This document shows positions 1 through 11,349 of a stretch of 64,000 nucleotides of DNA, one piece after another. The stretch covers positions 7,862,501 to 7,926,500 of the forward strand of contig NC_087253.1 in NCBI RefSeq assembly GCF_037042905.1, read 5' to 3'. The notes under the pieces were generated by a model. The model was given only the letters and a program-made list of their open reading frames with translations, made no database searches and had not been told where the DNA came from. Position 1 is the first letter of the stretch. Each line of letters begins with the position of its first letter. The DNA comes from Lytechinus pictus (taxonomy: Eukaryota > Echinodermata > Echinoidea > Temnopleuroida > Toxopneustidae). The position numbers were made by a program, and so were the translations under genes.

Positions 1-430
1 CTTCTTCTTCTTTTTATTCTTCTTCTTCTATCTTTTTCTTCTTCTTCTTCTTCTCCTTCAGTAGTTGTTTCACCCCTAAATATATTGGTTGAAAATACTT
101 CGCAGTGACGCACAGGGCTCACTCCCCTCCCTACTACAGTAAATAATAATAATACAGTTAATAATAATAATAATGATAATATCAATAATAATAATAATAA
201 TGATAATAATAATGATGATGATGATGATGATAATAATAATATTGATAATAATGATAATGATGATGATAATGATAATAATAATGATAATAGTAATCATAAT
301 AACAATAATAATGATTATAGGACCTAATAATAATAATGATAATTATAATAATAATAGCAATAATGATAATAATAATAGTAACAATAATAATAATAATAAT
401 AATAGCGTTCCCAATAGTCACAATGAGATT
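1..430. repeat. Trinucleotide microsatellites (CTT)n and (AAT/GAT)n
   Basis: Positions 1-56 are CTT/TTC repeats. Positions 140-415 are degenerate AAT, GAT and AAC trinucleotides. Isoleucine- and asparagine-rich open frames here on both strands are by-products of the repeat and are not genes. Confidence 0.95.
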
Positions 431-813
431 GAAAAATAAGACAAAGTAAACAGCAAACAGAATAAATGGATAAAAATCAGACAAAGGGCAACCATTCTCA
501 TCCATATCATGGACCTAATATATAGGTCCATGATAATATGAAGAGGAGTATCGAATGAAGGGGGGGGGGTAAATGTTGATTTTCATGATAGAGTGGAACC
601 CTGATCCGGGATATAAAACCACATTTTGACATTGTTATTTCTGTATCATGGTTGATTGATTTGTATTGCAATGTAGAGAGGCAATTAGTCCATTTACTGA
701 TGGTGGGCTTATGTCGTTTTTATCTATAGAATAGAATTGTGGCAATGGTTAGTGGCTTCTGACGTGAATTGACTGTGCATACCACATGAATAAACTCTGT
801 AAAAAAAAAAAAA

Positions 814-1005
814 GGGGGGGGGTTGTGGCGTGCGCCTGTAATCCAAGCTATGCGGAGAAGTTACTAATTGATGCAAAGGTTCGAGGTTCGAGCTCTAGTC
901 ACGTCTTTCGGGTGGTGACGTCAAGGTCCGTCCCAGACGTAAATAATTACATGATTTATACACGTCGGAAAAACTGAATTAACACACACACACACGCACA
1001 TACAC
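814..1005 (+). mobile_element. SINE, copy 1, with 7SL/Alu-like head and CA-repeat tail
   Basis: After a poly-G run the sequence reads GTGGCGTGCGCCTGTAATCC, which resembles the Alu domain of 7SL RNA. A Pol III B-box-like GGTTCGAG follows about 55 bases later, then a body with GTCACGTCTTTCGG, and a (CA)n tail near 980. A second copy at 25602-25790 matches over its whole length, which shows it is a dispersed element. The 7SL origin of the head is an inference from the A-box region; a tRNA-derived head cannot be excluded. Confidence 0.75.
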
Positions 1006-2052
1006 ACACTGAGTCACATAAAAGTGGAACATAGGCCAACAGACGAGATACCATACTTTCCTCTTGTTTTATTTTGTTAAATGATTCTCTTCATTATCAG
1101 GCGCGGATGCCTGCCCCCAAAAGTGTCACCATCAAGAAAATAAAAGAATACGAATGAGAAAAGGAAAGACAAGAAATGGGAAAGGGTGAAATACATTATT
1201 TGTTGAGTATTATGCCAAAGTCACAAAATTAGATATTCATTGTTGAAAAGGTAATAATTTCTGCTTGCTCGCTTCGCTCCCCCGTCACGATTTTCAAGAA
1301 ATTTCCCCACTCACTTCATGTTAATCATGCCTCTTCGACATTTTTGGCTCATATACCGCTCTACCACTGTAAACGTAAGTAACACAACCACCGCTGTAAA
1401 AGTAAGGGACACAAGCATTTATCCATATGTTTCTCCTTCATTTAGGGTGTACCTAGCTGTAACATTGCGTTTGGCCAATATTTTTAAACAAAAAGGAGAG
1501 GGATTTTCCGCTCCTCCTCCCTCCTACTTCAACTTCTTCGTCTTCTTGATTTTCTTTTTTATTCTTTCTCCCCTACTCCACCTCCTCATCATTCTTCATC
1601 AGTCTCCAAATATTTTCTGCTCTCCTTCTCATTTTTTCCATTCTTCCTCTTCATTTTACATGAATTTTTCCTTTAACTTTTCCTGAGATGCAGCTGTGTA
1701 TCCCCCCCCCCCCATCTTTATGTTTGTTTTTTTATTACTGCACATCACACCAATTTACGCAGATTTGCTCTTATGTTATGAAGAAAGCAGTATGTACGTG
1801 GGGAATCGATATAGTTGGCGTGTGTCGGTAAGCAATATCAAGGACATTTATGATCTTTTTTTTTTCTTTACTTTACTGCAAAAATATGAAACCATATATA
1901 TTCATGCCCATGCACATTCAACCTCCATTCTATTTAGAAGGCACACTGGCTGAAGTGGCAGTTCTGTTTCAAATCATAAGTGTGATCAAAGCATCATTTT
2001 ACCGTAAAGCTAACTTCTTATTCATTGGAGCAGTTGACCTGACCCTGTCAAG
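1006..2052. other. Region upstream of the GPCR, no gene seen
   Basis: AT-rich sequence with a CT-rich stretch (1500-1680) and a poly-C run near 1700. Part of 1130-1250 resembles 35325-35400 (both contain GAGTATTATG followed by a related sequence), so it is probably an old dispersed repeat. No promoter element could be assigned with confidence. Confidence 0.5.
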
Positions 2053-3378
2053 ATGGACATATTGAATGATTCGGAAATTTCTACGGGATCCTCGGATCTG
2101 GACATGAGTGAAGATATCCCCATAGAAACTCCAGGGCCAGAGTTTAGTGTCGCCTTCCTAGCTCTTATCGTTTTCTCTGGACTGACTGTCACCACCAATA
2201 GCCTCATCCTGGCTGCCTTCTACGTCGAGAAGAAACTGCGGACATACAACAACTGCTACGTCTTCAACATGACTATTGCAGATTTGGTCGTGGGACTATT
2301 CTGCATGCCCATACTTTCTACGATCCATCTCTTCAACGGTTGGCCCTTTGGGAAGGTGGCGAGCATTCTGTTCATGGGGTTCCAGAATTCGATCCTGGCT
2401 GTGTCCGTGTGTGGTGTTGTCGTAGTGTGCATTGATCGTTACTTAGCTACGTTCTTTCCCATCCTGCACTACCAGAGACGGAGTATCCGCAAGGCTGTGG
2501 TGGTCAACATACTCACCTGGGTCGCATCATTCGGAGTCTGGATGATGGTCACGTCCGGTTGGGACTTCATCAAGCCAACCAACCTTGTCATCTCCTCCGG
2601 CCTCTCCAGACCAAACTACAACCTGACCTACACAGCAAGCCTTCTTGTATTCTTTCTGAGGTTCGGATTGCCGTTTCTTCTGATGACTGGTCTGTACATC
2701 CGAATTTACTTCCGTGTTAAAAACATCGGCAGTAAAAATCTCACAAAGTACTTTAACAGGGAGAGGGGCGTTGAAAAAGGACATGCAAAATCCGCTCCCC
2801 TGAGTAGGCCTAATGACAGGCGCCCTCTAAGCCCCGTTGAACTTGATGGATCGAAAACCTCAGTGACATCGACTGAAGAAACAACTATCTCAAGTGTTTC
2901 TTTGGATATGATGAGCAATGCAGGAGCGGCTATTGGTGTCGCGAATCCACAGATCGGTGACGAAGAGTTTTCAAATGGAATTGGAGGTTTGATGGCCTCC
3001 GCCGGTCCGACACGAACATATAAGATCATGCCAAGAGATGACGAAGAAAATGTGACGTCTCGGAGCAACGCTGTTTCGAAGGAACCCAAGAAAGAATCGA
3101 GAACCGAAGGACGAAAGGCAATGCGGACCATGACCATGATTGTCCTGGTGTTTATTCTGACCTGGCTACCAACGGCAGTCTCGGTCACCATGTACGCCCT
3201 GGCTCCTGATTTCTACCGAACCATCAGTAAGTCCATCAGGTTATCTGAGATAACACGCTGGATTGCCTTCAGCAACAGCCTGGTGAACCCTTTGGCTTAT
3301 GCCATGGCTCAACCCCTCTTCAGAAAGACCATCATTAAGATCCTGCGGCGTTGTGTTGATAGAAAATCTCAGAAATAG
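2053..3378 (+). CDS. Class A (rhodopsin-family) GPCR, single exon, orphan
   Basis: Encodes 441 residues, predicted to be a seven-helix receptor in the plasma membrane. The start has a good Kozak context (AAGATGG) and an in-frame TGA lies 18 bases upstream. Landmarks: N49 (TM1), D77 in the TM2 motif ADLVVG, WPFG at 97-100, DRY at 128-130 (TM3), W156 (TM4), P207 (TM5), TWLP at 370-373 (TM6) and NPLAY at 412-416 (TM7). The third intracellular loop is long (about 224-354) and Ser/Thr-rich. Sequons are at N5 and N190. The overall look recalls muscarinic, histamine H3 or other amine receptors, but the TM3 position normally aspartate in amine receptors is Q111. The TM3 disulfide cysteine is replaced by S104, and loop 2 (169-194) has no cysteine. 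The ligand is unknown. Intronless receptors of this kind are common in sea urchin expansions. Confidence 0.93.
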   Translation: MDILNDSEISTGSSDLDMSEDIPIETPGPEFSVAFLALIVFSGLTVTTNSLILAAFYVEKKLRTYNNCYVFNMTIADLVVGLFCMPILSTIHLFNGWPFGKVASILFMGFQNSILAVSVCGVVVVCIDRYLATFFPILHYQRRSIRKAVVVNILTWVASFGVWMMVTSGWDFIKPTNLVISSGLSRPNYNLTYTASLLVFFLRFGLPFLLMTGLYIRIYFRVKNIGSKNLTKYFNRERGVEKGHAKSAPLSRPNDRRPLSPVELDGSKTSVTSTEETTISSVSLDMMSNAGAAIGVANPQIGDEEFSNGIGGLMASAGPTRTYKIMPRDDEENVTSRSNAVSKEPKKESRTEGRKAMRTMTMIVLVFILTWLPTAVSVTMYALAPDFYRTISKSIRLSEITRWIAFSNSLVNPLAYAMAQPLFRKTIIKILRRCVDRKSQK

Positions 3379-5385
3379 TTTGAAGATGATTAGGGAGAGC
3401 GGGGCGAACTTGGACGCAGTGAATTGGACCACGTCCTCTAACCTTACAAAACGTCGCCGCTCCCAGTTTACCGAAGTGGTCGCAACCACCGCCCATCCAT
3501 TATATTGATTCCCCCCCCAAAAAAAAAAAAAAAAAAAAAGATTACTTGCATACAATCAAAATATGAAATTCGTCAATCAATTTGTTTTGAGGCCAGATGT
3601 TTTATTTACTATGAAAGAACTAAGAAAGTACAGATAAATATTCAATAACCTAAGAAACAAAACGTATGGTTTACTAAAACGAAATTCCTATCTCAAAGTT
3701 AACAATTTCTTCCCTATGCACCCAAACTGAATATGTAAAAGTAGGGGGCGCTACATTCCGGCCAGTAGCCAAATCATAAAAATTGGTAAATACTGAAAAG
3801 AAAAAGGAGAAATGCAAATGAATCTTGGAAAGACACATATCGAGCAGAGAGTTGAAATTGATCATTACCTGTGATCGTCAGCAACTGACAAACACATTTT
3901 AATTATTAATTACCCTTAATGATAAAAGGATAATTATATAATGTAGGCTAATCGAGTCCTTGCTCGAACACGCTCTGTAAAACCTTTTATTTAAAAAAAT
4001 TGAGTGCATAGACAGTTTATTGTGTTATATTTCAAGGGCAGAAAATTTTCGATCAGGAACATAATTTCTATTGTGAAATTAATGAGACTTTCGACTTTAG
4101 CTTCTTCTTTTTTGAGGGGGGGGGGCTTAAGTGTTTCGAACATTCTGCTTTCCGTGTATTAATCAAATCTTTTATTCTTTTTTATCATTAAATTACCCTT
4201 TTCAAAAGAAAATAATAAAACGATTGTATATATCGGCTAAACAAGTCTTTGCTCAACACGCTCTATAAATCATTTTATTCAAGTTGTTGAATCAATCATG
4301 GACCGTTGATTGTGTTTTATTTCAAGGGAAGAAATTTCGCGGCCAGGAACATAATTCTGAAATTAATGAGATTTTGATTTAAATATAGCCCTTTGTGGAA
4401 CTTGACGATTTGGAATGCTCTGCTTTTAATACATTAATGAGATCCTTTATTCTTTCTTTCTTTGGATAATTTTTTTTCTTCTGAGTTGGTGTAATATATA
4501 ATGTGGGAGAAGCGTTTCAAGGACGTTTTTAAGGACTTGTATCTGTAAATCGCGTAACGGTTAACATTTTCTGTCTATTGGTTAAATGGGGACCAGTAAA
4601 GTTAGCATCCATGCTAGAAAAATCTGCCATTTTCACAACATTTATCAACCTGCTGTCAAAACGAACGAAGAACTTCAATTTGCTTTGTGGTAATATCAAA
4701 GTACTACTGAGTAGACATGCTAAAAAAAAACAACCAACAAAAATATGTCGTCTATGGGTGAATTAGAGCTTAAAATGTTGCGTGTCGCGCGGGACGGACA
4801 TTTCTGCGTCCCGTACGACACACAACATTTTCACCTATAATTTACCCATAATCATTTTTTTGTGTCTTGGTCATTAGTTTTTCACATGACTGCCCACTAT
4901 AGTTTTATCATTGACAAAAAAAATTAAATTTTATTGCTCATTAAAGCATTCGGCTAGGAAACTAGAAATTTTTGTACGAAACGTAAGGAATCGTCCATCT
5001 TCTATTTAATATATTTAAGATACCATTCACACATGTGTATTCGAAATATTAATTCCACGTTTCAAATTACTCTATTCAACTTCATTAAGAAGTAATTATC
5101 ATCACCGAGTGTCTCACATAATTATGCGGTGTAACCATAAAATTAAATCACATGTTTGTTTATTATAATTCAATTGGTCATAAATTTGTATTTCTATTGA
5201 TTTTTTTACACTGTTAGAAATGAAAAACAAAATGAAACTGTAGCAAACAAAATAACTCCAAGCCTGATAAATTGACGGGTAATTCAAAACGATTTGTCGA
5301 CTCGTTAACAGTATAGTGAGGCCACGTAAATTATTATTTTGCAAAATGTACATAGTTACCACGAAGTTCATCTGTTTTGTGTAAA
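3379..5385. other. Intergenic stretch with an old tandem duplication
   Basis: Apart from a homopolymer near 3512-3539, the main content is a two-unit direct duplication. About 3918-4165 and 4210-4455 share GCTCRACACGCTCTRTAAA, then TTTATTTCAAGGG and CAGGAACATAAT, with a period near 290 bases. A compact hairpin at 4754-4849 is listed separately. No coding evidence. Confidence 0.6.
4754..4849. repeat. 96-bp hairpin with 43-bp arms
   Basis: The arms 4754-4796 and 4807-4849 are inverted copies with few mismatches. The outer ends read ATGGGTGAATTA and TAATTTACCCAT; the inner ends read GGGACG and CGTCCC around a 10-base loop. It could be a tiny foldback MITE or a hairpin RNA locus. No tail or target duplication was found. 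Confidence 0.85.
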
Positions 5386-5389
5386 TAAG

Positions 5390-5645
5390 GTAATGAAACT
5401 AACTTTATGGGCTTGCCTTTCATACAAGCTTTGCTTTTTTCGGTAAGCCCCGCCGTTTTACTATAAAAAAAAAAAAAAAAACATCATCTGAGTTACCTTA
5501 ATTTCTTTAATTGTGTTCATCAAATGTATAATTATGTTATGTATAATATTATGTCTTGTTATATTTTTGACTTTGTTTTGTTTTTGTTTATAACAATGTA
5601 CAGAAATGTACAACACTGTGAAACGGAATTCAACAAATGAAATGA
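5390..5645 (+). mobile_element. LINE 3' end fragment (CR1-like tail)
   Basis: Contains GGGCTTGCCTTTCATACAAG, a hairpin-forming stretch ending in GTAAGCCCCGCCG, an AT-rich stretch and a terminal AAATGAAATGAAATTGAA. The same order, inverted, is found at 6929-7145, so this is a repeated 3' UTR. No reverse transcriptase frame is nearby, so it is a 5'-truncated copy. The CR1-like assignment is inferred from the tail only. Confidence 0.55.
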
Positions 5646-5805
5646 AATTGAATTTCGGAAATTTAACAATTTATTAATTTAAGGGTCAAATAATCAATAG
5701 TGGAGCACACTACAGCAACGTTTGTTTGTTTGTGTTTTTTTTTTGTAATGGTGGCGTCATGGATGGGATTTTGATTAACTAATTAAGCAATATGACTTTT
5801 ACAGG

Positions 5806-6385
5806 TTAAGTCCCAAGTCCACCCCTGAAAATTGTTGATTTAAATCGAAAAAAAATTAAACGAGCATAACGCTGAAAATTTCATCAAAATCGGACGTAAA
5901 ATAAGAAAATTATGACATTTGTAAATTTCGCTTATTTTTCACAAAGCAGTTGTATAGATAAGTTAGTGATATGTAAATGAGAAAGTCGATGATGTCCCTC
6001 ACTCACTATTTTTTTTAAGTATACAATATTTCAATTTTTACAGAATTAACAATGACATGAATGAGGACCAACTTGACTTGGCCATAAACTTTCAAAATAA
6101 TGGTAATTCCACATGTTCATGAAGGAATACAATTTTTTTCTCATGACAAAGAGGAGAAAATTCGAATTTTTCATAATTGACTTCATCTAATAAAATTTTA
6201 AAAAAATAGTGAGTGTGTGTCGTCATCAGTCTCCTTATTTGCATACTGACCAGGATGTGCATATAACTGTTTTGTGAAATGAAGCGAAACTTAAAGATGT
6301 CATAACTTTCTTATTTTTATCTGATTTTGATGATTTTTTTATTGTGATGCTTGTTGGATTTTTTTCTCCTTTTATTCATTCTCAG
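5806..6385. mobile_element. MITE of the TTAA-bounded family, copy 1
   Basis: Begins TTAAGTCCCAAGTCCACCCC. Contains the inverted pair TTCATCAAAATCGGACGTAA and TTATCTGATTTTGATGATTT, and CTCACTCACTATTT opposed by AATAGTGAGTGTG. It matches 14433-15048, 19799-20407 and 34543-35174. The right end is eroded near 6385, where another repeat follows. Confidence 0.75.
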
Positions 6386-6394
6386 GCAAGTAAG

Positions 6395-6538
6395 AACGAT
6401 GTAAGAGTCAAATGAGCTGTTACATTGAATCGCTATTGTTAGAGACTTGTGTCACAATTGGCTTTCCATACTTAAACCACAACTTTGAACCCGAGCTTAA
6501 GATAAACCAGACTTCAGAATATGGGCCTCTGGGTGGTA
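6395..6538. mobile_element. Fragment of a GGCCCGTATTCTGAAGTC-type MITE
   Basis: The stretch with CAAATGAGCTG, CACAATTGGCTTTCCATACT and TTCAGAATATGGGCC matches the right half of the complete element at 32270-32574. Only one end is kept here. Confidence 0.65.
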
Positions 6539-6928
6539 TTCTGATAATCAAACCTTGCATAAGACCAGAGTCTCAATTAAACCCGCGGAAAAATTAGCCT
6601 ATAATCTAGGCGGAGGCGGCAGTTATTGTATTTGCTGTTATGCTAAACGCAAGCGACACGTCTGAAGTGGCAAAGACTACGAATTGTGGATGCCTCGGCC
6701 TAGATTATATGCTAACCCAACTTCAAAAAACGGGCAATGGATTTAAAGGAGACAGAAATGGAAAAAAATGGGAGAGGGGTAGAGGGAGACAGAAAGCGGG
6801 GAGATGGGTGGGATATAAATAGAAAAGAAGAAGGGGGGATAGAAGTGGAGAGTGAAAGAATTCGGGGCGAAGGGGTGAACGTGGGGTCATCGACAATTAC
6901 AATGGAGCAGTCAGTTCTTAGATTGATA

Positions 6929-7145
6929 GATTGATAATTTATTTATTTCCGTTCAAACAAAAGATATAATCCAAGTACAGTGTAAATACATGTTCAAAAT
7001 AATACATACTCAAAATAATACATACAGTTCTATAACATTTCATAACAAATATTGAAGATAACATTATCTGAACGGAGGGACTTGCCAAGAAAAGCAGAGC
7101 TTGTAAGAAAGGCAAGTCCCTAAACATAGTTTCAATACTAATTAA
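6929..7145 (-). mobile_element. LINE 3' end fragment, inverted copy
   Basis: On the minus strand it reads AGGGACTTGCCTTTCTTACA, then a self-complementary GGCAAGTCCC, an AT-rich stretch and a tail with AAATAAATAAATTATCAATC. It is the same family as 5390-5645 in the opposite orientation. No coding part remains. Confidence 0.55.
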
Positions 7146-8076
7146 CATAACCTATATACAAGAGACGGGTGGAAAACGGAATTAAAATACATAATCTACA
7201 AAATACCAAAATAGAGCGTAATGAGCCCAAAAAAAATGAGGGGGCCAGATGTGTCGTATCGGGCAAAATCTATATATAAAAAAGTTGCAAAGTGCGAAGC
7301 AACCGAGCAAAAATTTTGACCTTTTTTATTATCAAATATAATTTTGAGATAGATTTTGACATAATACTCAGAAAATAATATCACTATATTTCATCTTTTT
7401 CTCTTTCCTTTTCTATTGTTTCTCCTTGGACATGATTGTTTTTTATCTTTATTTTTATTATTACTGTATTATAATTATTTTATCAGTACGCTACTGGGAG
7501 AAGTAGATAATACAAGTGGCGCTGCTCGCTGGGGTGAGGTGGAACTTGCTTGGTTTTGACGAACCAAAACGAAAAAAAAAGCAACAAAATACTCCTCATG
7601 AGTCGTGATAATTTTTTTGGTGGCTTATCAATTACTTTTGACAGATCGAGTGCCCCTCCCACATTGTTCCCGGACCGCCTCTGAGAAGATCGGGAAAACC
7701 ATATTGTTTCGTCACCAATTGTGACGTCATTGGACGTTCATCGATATCATGGTAATCAAATATTTGTTATATCTTATGAACATAAATAAAAACACGAATA
7801 ACAACTGTGTGGGGGTACCAGGCGCTCGACACCTGCGTGCTCACATACAATTACATTAATTTCAGGTGAATTAATTTGCATTGACCTCCGGGATTTGGTT
7901 TTATTTACTGATAATCTGCATTACTATAAACAGCTTTACCACCACACAAAAAGACAACCCTCCCCTGAGCCCCCCAATAATCTTGTCTCCCGAGAGTCCA
8001 TGCAAGGCCTCGCTTGGTTTGATTTCTATAAAAAAGATAATCCGATTTCATATACAATATGTATTCTTCAGTCTTC
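7146..8076. other. Intergenic, nothing recognised
   Basis: AT-rich sequence without splice-flanked coding exons or clear repeat boundaries. Open frames are short and lack family resemblance. Confidence 0.5.
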
Positions 8077-8084
8077 TCTCAGAG

Positions 8085-8143
8085 CAGTGGCGTACCTAGG
8101 ATTTTCCACAGGGGGGGCAAAACCGTCCGCCAAAAATTTGACA

Positions 8144-8180
<37 letters not shown>

Positions 8181-8443
8181 TCAGTCACATATAAAGGATT
8201 TCGTAACAGAAAAAAAATGAAAAGCAAAAAAAAAATAAAAAAATAAAAAAATAAAAAGGTCTTCCAGCTCATCAGGGGAGGAAAAAAAAGGTCTTCAACC
8301 TCGTCAGGGGGGGGGGGGCAAAAAAGGTTTTTCAAGCTCGTCAGGGGGGGCAGGTATACGTTTTTTGCATTGGTTGTGACTCGTCAGGGGGGGGGCAGAC
8401 TGGCCCCCCTGCCCCCCCCCCCTCCCCCGTAGGTACGCTAGTG
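8085..8443. mobile_element. hAT-like MITE with 8-bp target duplication
   Basis: The termini CAGTGGCGTACCTAGG and CGTAGGTACGCTAGTG are inverted repeats. Both sides are flanked by the 8-bp direct repeat TCTCAGAG (8077-8084 and 8444-8451). An 8-bp duplication and CAGTG/CAGGG termini are hAT hallmarks. The interior is poly-A and poly-G with repeated TTCCAGCTCRTCAGGGG-like units and has no transposase, so it is non-autonomous. Confidence 0.88.
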
Positions 8444-9008
8444 TCTCAGAGCGATTTGAACAAGGAAACTGTATGATCTATTTGACAGCAGCGTCTGCGG
8501 GGCATCACGTTCCTACGGGTTCAGCAAGGTAAGTTCCTGGGCAAGATTCTAGTCACACTAAGTTCATTGACTGTAAATCGACCCATGGGATGTCAATTGA
8601 GACATAGTCATAGTATTGATCGGCTATGGCGGCGTCCTTGGTGTGACCAGGAGTAGTTTAACCTTCTGCGAGTTTTAAAGAGACAGAAAGGGCCTATGCA
8701 AACTAAATCATGGAAACTCTGCCGTCCAATGACATAAGGAAGCAACTCGATTGGTAGAATGAGTTTTGAGTACATGACAAAAAATGTGACATTGATGTGA
8801 AAATATATGGTTTCTTTTGGAATGTAAATATTTCAGTGCTGACCTTCATAACTGTGAATTCAGACTTTGGGGGACATGTGACTCTGATTTCTTTACCATC
8901 ATGAGAGCATAGCGCATACATAAAATATTCCAATCAAGAAAAGGTTAATCTTGAAACACACACACACCCGCACATACTCGCCCTCACTTGCTTCCTCATG
9001 CCTTGGGA

Positions 9009-9215
9009 CACTGGCGGAACCAGGGGGGGGGGGGGGCACAGTCGGCCCGTCCCCCCCCCCCCCTTTGAGAGGCACAATTACAATTTGTAATGTAAAAATG
9101 CCGTTAAAACACTGGAAGTGCCCCCTCAAAGTGAAGACCTTTTTATGCTTGTCAAAGTTTTTCCTCGGAAAAATGTGCCCTCTCCCCCTTTCGAAAAATC
9201 CTGGATCCGCCCCTG
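9009..9215. mobile_element. hAT-like MITE with 8-bp target duplication
   Basis: A 207-bp element with ends CACTGGCGGAACCAGG and CCTGGATCCGCCCCTG. It is flanked by CCTTGGGA at 9001-9008 and 9216-9223. The inside shares AATTTGTAATGTAAAAATG and a GTGAAGAC...CTTGTCAA segment with the copies at 12952 and 19070. Open frames across it are not genes. Confidence 0.88.
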
Positions 9216-9299
9216 CCTTGGGACGGCCGAATGGCTGTCTGATTTTTGTGAGAAGAAAAAGGTTAAGACATGACATATAGGTGTCGTGTACACGTAGTG

Positions 9300-10588
9300 C
9301 AGTTACATCTAGACCTAGACACACACACAGTCTGATGCAACTCAAACACAAATTAACATATCAACACATATCCAGAATGTTCATGTTTTGAAAAACATTG
9401 GATTGAAGAAATCAATAGCAGAACAACCGTTCCTCCGTTTTCATGTTTTGTTTAATTTTCATGATTTTGACAGGATATAGTATCATCGGATCATCATCAG
9501 GAAGTGTCACCACAATTGGAAGTAAGTAGGCCTCCGCACTTTGTGTAATATTTTGACCTTAATTTTGATTAAATTGCCAAAAAGTTTGGGCCTATATATT
9601 TTGTTACTGATATATTAGCTAAAAGTTGAATTGCTACAGTTATTGAATAATCCAACCGGTCATGACGAGAACTACAATTATGATCCGAGAAAGGAGGGGC
9701 TGTTTCTCTCTTTATATTGTGAATTGTATTAATGTCATGCAGAATGGCCCAATATAGAAAGCAGGGGTAATGAGGGCGTTGCGTATGATATTAACCATAG
9801 GCAGCACCCTCTGGAAATCAGGTTGACAAAAAGAAAAAAAAAGGTGGTCCCAAATGATGGAGATTTACTTTTATTTTTATTTATTTATTCATTATTTTTT
9901 TTGCTTTTATTTTTTTCTGACGACGTTCCATTGGAACAAAAACCCAAATTTGAATTCTTATAACTTAACCCTTGACTCAGCGCACAAATTAAATCCTCCC
10001 TACACCCTTGTACACTATATAAGCACGCGGTTCACGATCATGGGAGTTTTTGCAATTCCAACTGAGACGGATTTTACAACATAAAAATCTATTATCAAAA
10101 GCCCTTCAGGAAAGCAGTCTTTGTCGAAATTCGGTGAATCAAATTGCAGTTTCGTTCTGGACTCTGTACAAACGACAAAATCGCTGAAAAATTATCCCAC
10201 ATCAAGAAAACAAAAGTTATTTTCTGAAAAACAGAGTACACAGTGCAGATACATGCCGGCTTACACAAAGTCCAATGCAACTCATATACACAAACATCAC
10301 AACAGCGGCAAAGCATATCCATAATGCTGTTTTGACAAACATTGGATCGGAGAAATCGATAGTTGCAGCAGAAAACGGATTTCATCTTCTTTTTATTCAA
10401 TTGTCATGATTATGAAAGGAGATATTACTATCGGATCATCATCAGGAAGTGTAACCACAGCAAAGATAATTGGAAGTAAGTAGGCCTCCGCACTTTGTAT
10501 AATATTTATACCTCAATTTTGATTAATTGCCAAACAGGTTAGGGTATATATATGTATACATATAGCATATATATATATATATGTATGT

Positions 10589-10647
<59 letters not shown>

Positions 10648-10915
10648 CGTGTGTGTGGGGGGGGGGTGAGTGTGTATGTGTGTGTGTCATCATAACGTTG
10701 AATTATATAATAGTTTTTTTAATATCCACCCGGTCTTCATGAAAAATGATCTGAAAAAAGTGAAAGGGTTGTATCTTTATTTGTTTGAATAGTATCAATG
10801 CCATGTAAGAAATTGCCCTGGTATAAGCTGCAGGTGCGCCGCACCCACAAGATTTTTTTCGGACGGGGGGGGGGGGGAAACTGTGAATGTTTTGGGCTGC
10901 ACCCCATGGAAGTAG
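9300..10915. repeat. Tandem segmental duplication with a conserved exon-like block
   Basis: About 9300-9825 and 10255-10915 are diverged direct copies. They share GGATCATCATCAGGAAGTGT and AGTAAGTAGGCCTCCGCACT. In each copy a block lies between an AG and GTAAGT: 9474-9521 (48 bp) and about 10419-10475 (57 bp). Both blocks are open and multiples of three, with a GSSSGSVTT peptide. They may be duplicated mini-exons or part of a dispersed repeat, since the ends also resemble 52125-52190. Gene membership is not established. Confidence 0.5.
10540..10690. repeat. (AT)n/(GT)n microsatellite
   Basis: TATA repeats from 10545 to 10630 lead into GTGTGT and a poly-G run near 10658, within the second copy of the tandem duplication. 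Confidence 0.95.
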
Positions 10916-11328
10916 GGCCCGTCGGATAAGTTACTATAATGGTTACGTTGCCATCCAATGGTAACTACCATGGTAACGCTGATCAACAGCCAATCAAAAT
11001 CGAGGATTCCATGAAAGATACCATTGGATGGCAAAGTTACCATAATGGTATCTTTTATGCAACGGGGCCCTGGTTGACAAGAATAACAATTAGGGATTGC
11101 TCCCTAGTAACGACCGTGGATTTTGGAGCAATAACATGTTTAATTGTGGGGGGGGGGTAGGCTTGTCGATTTTTTTCTGACGACGATCCCTTGAACAATC
11201 AAGCCCCCAGCATCTCCTATTAAAAAAAGGGTTTCGCCTGGCCCTGCTGTAACATGTTAGAAAATTGCATGCAGGAGCGGTTCCATCAGATCGCAATAAG
11301 ATGAGTTGGAGTGTCAAGATGGCGCCAC

Positions 11329-11349
11329 GGGGGGGGGGGGGGGGGGGGG
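11329..11349 (+). repeat. Poly-G tract of 21 bases
   Basis: An uninterrupted run of about 21 G, the longest in the window. Many other G or C runs of 8-17 bases are scattered through the sequence (for example near 8309, 9027, 12966, 16616, 41941, 51490 and 56131). Confidence 0.95.
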
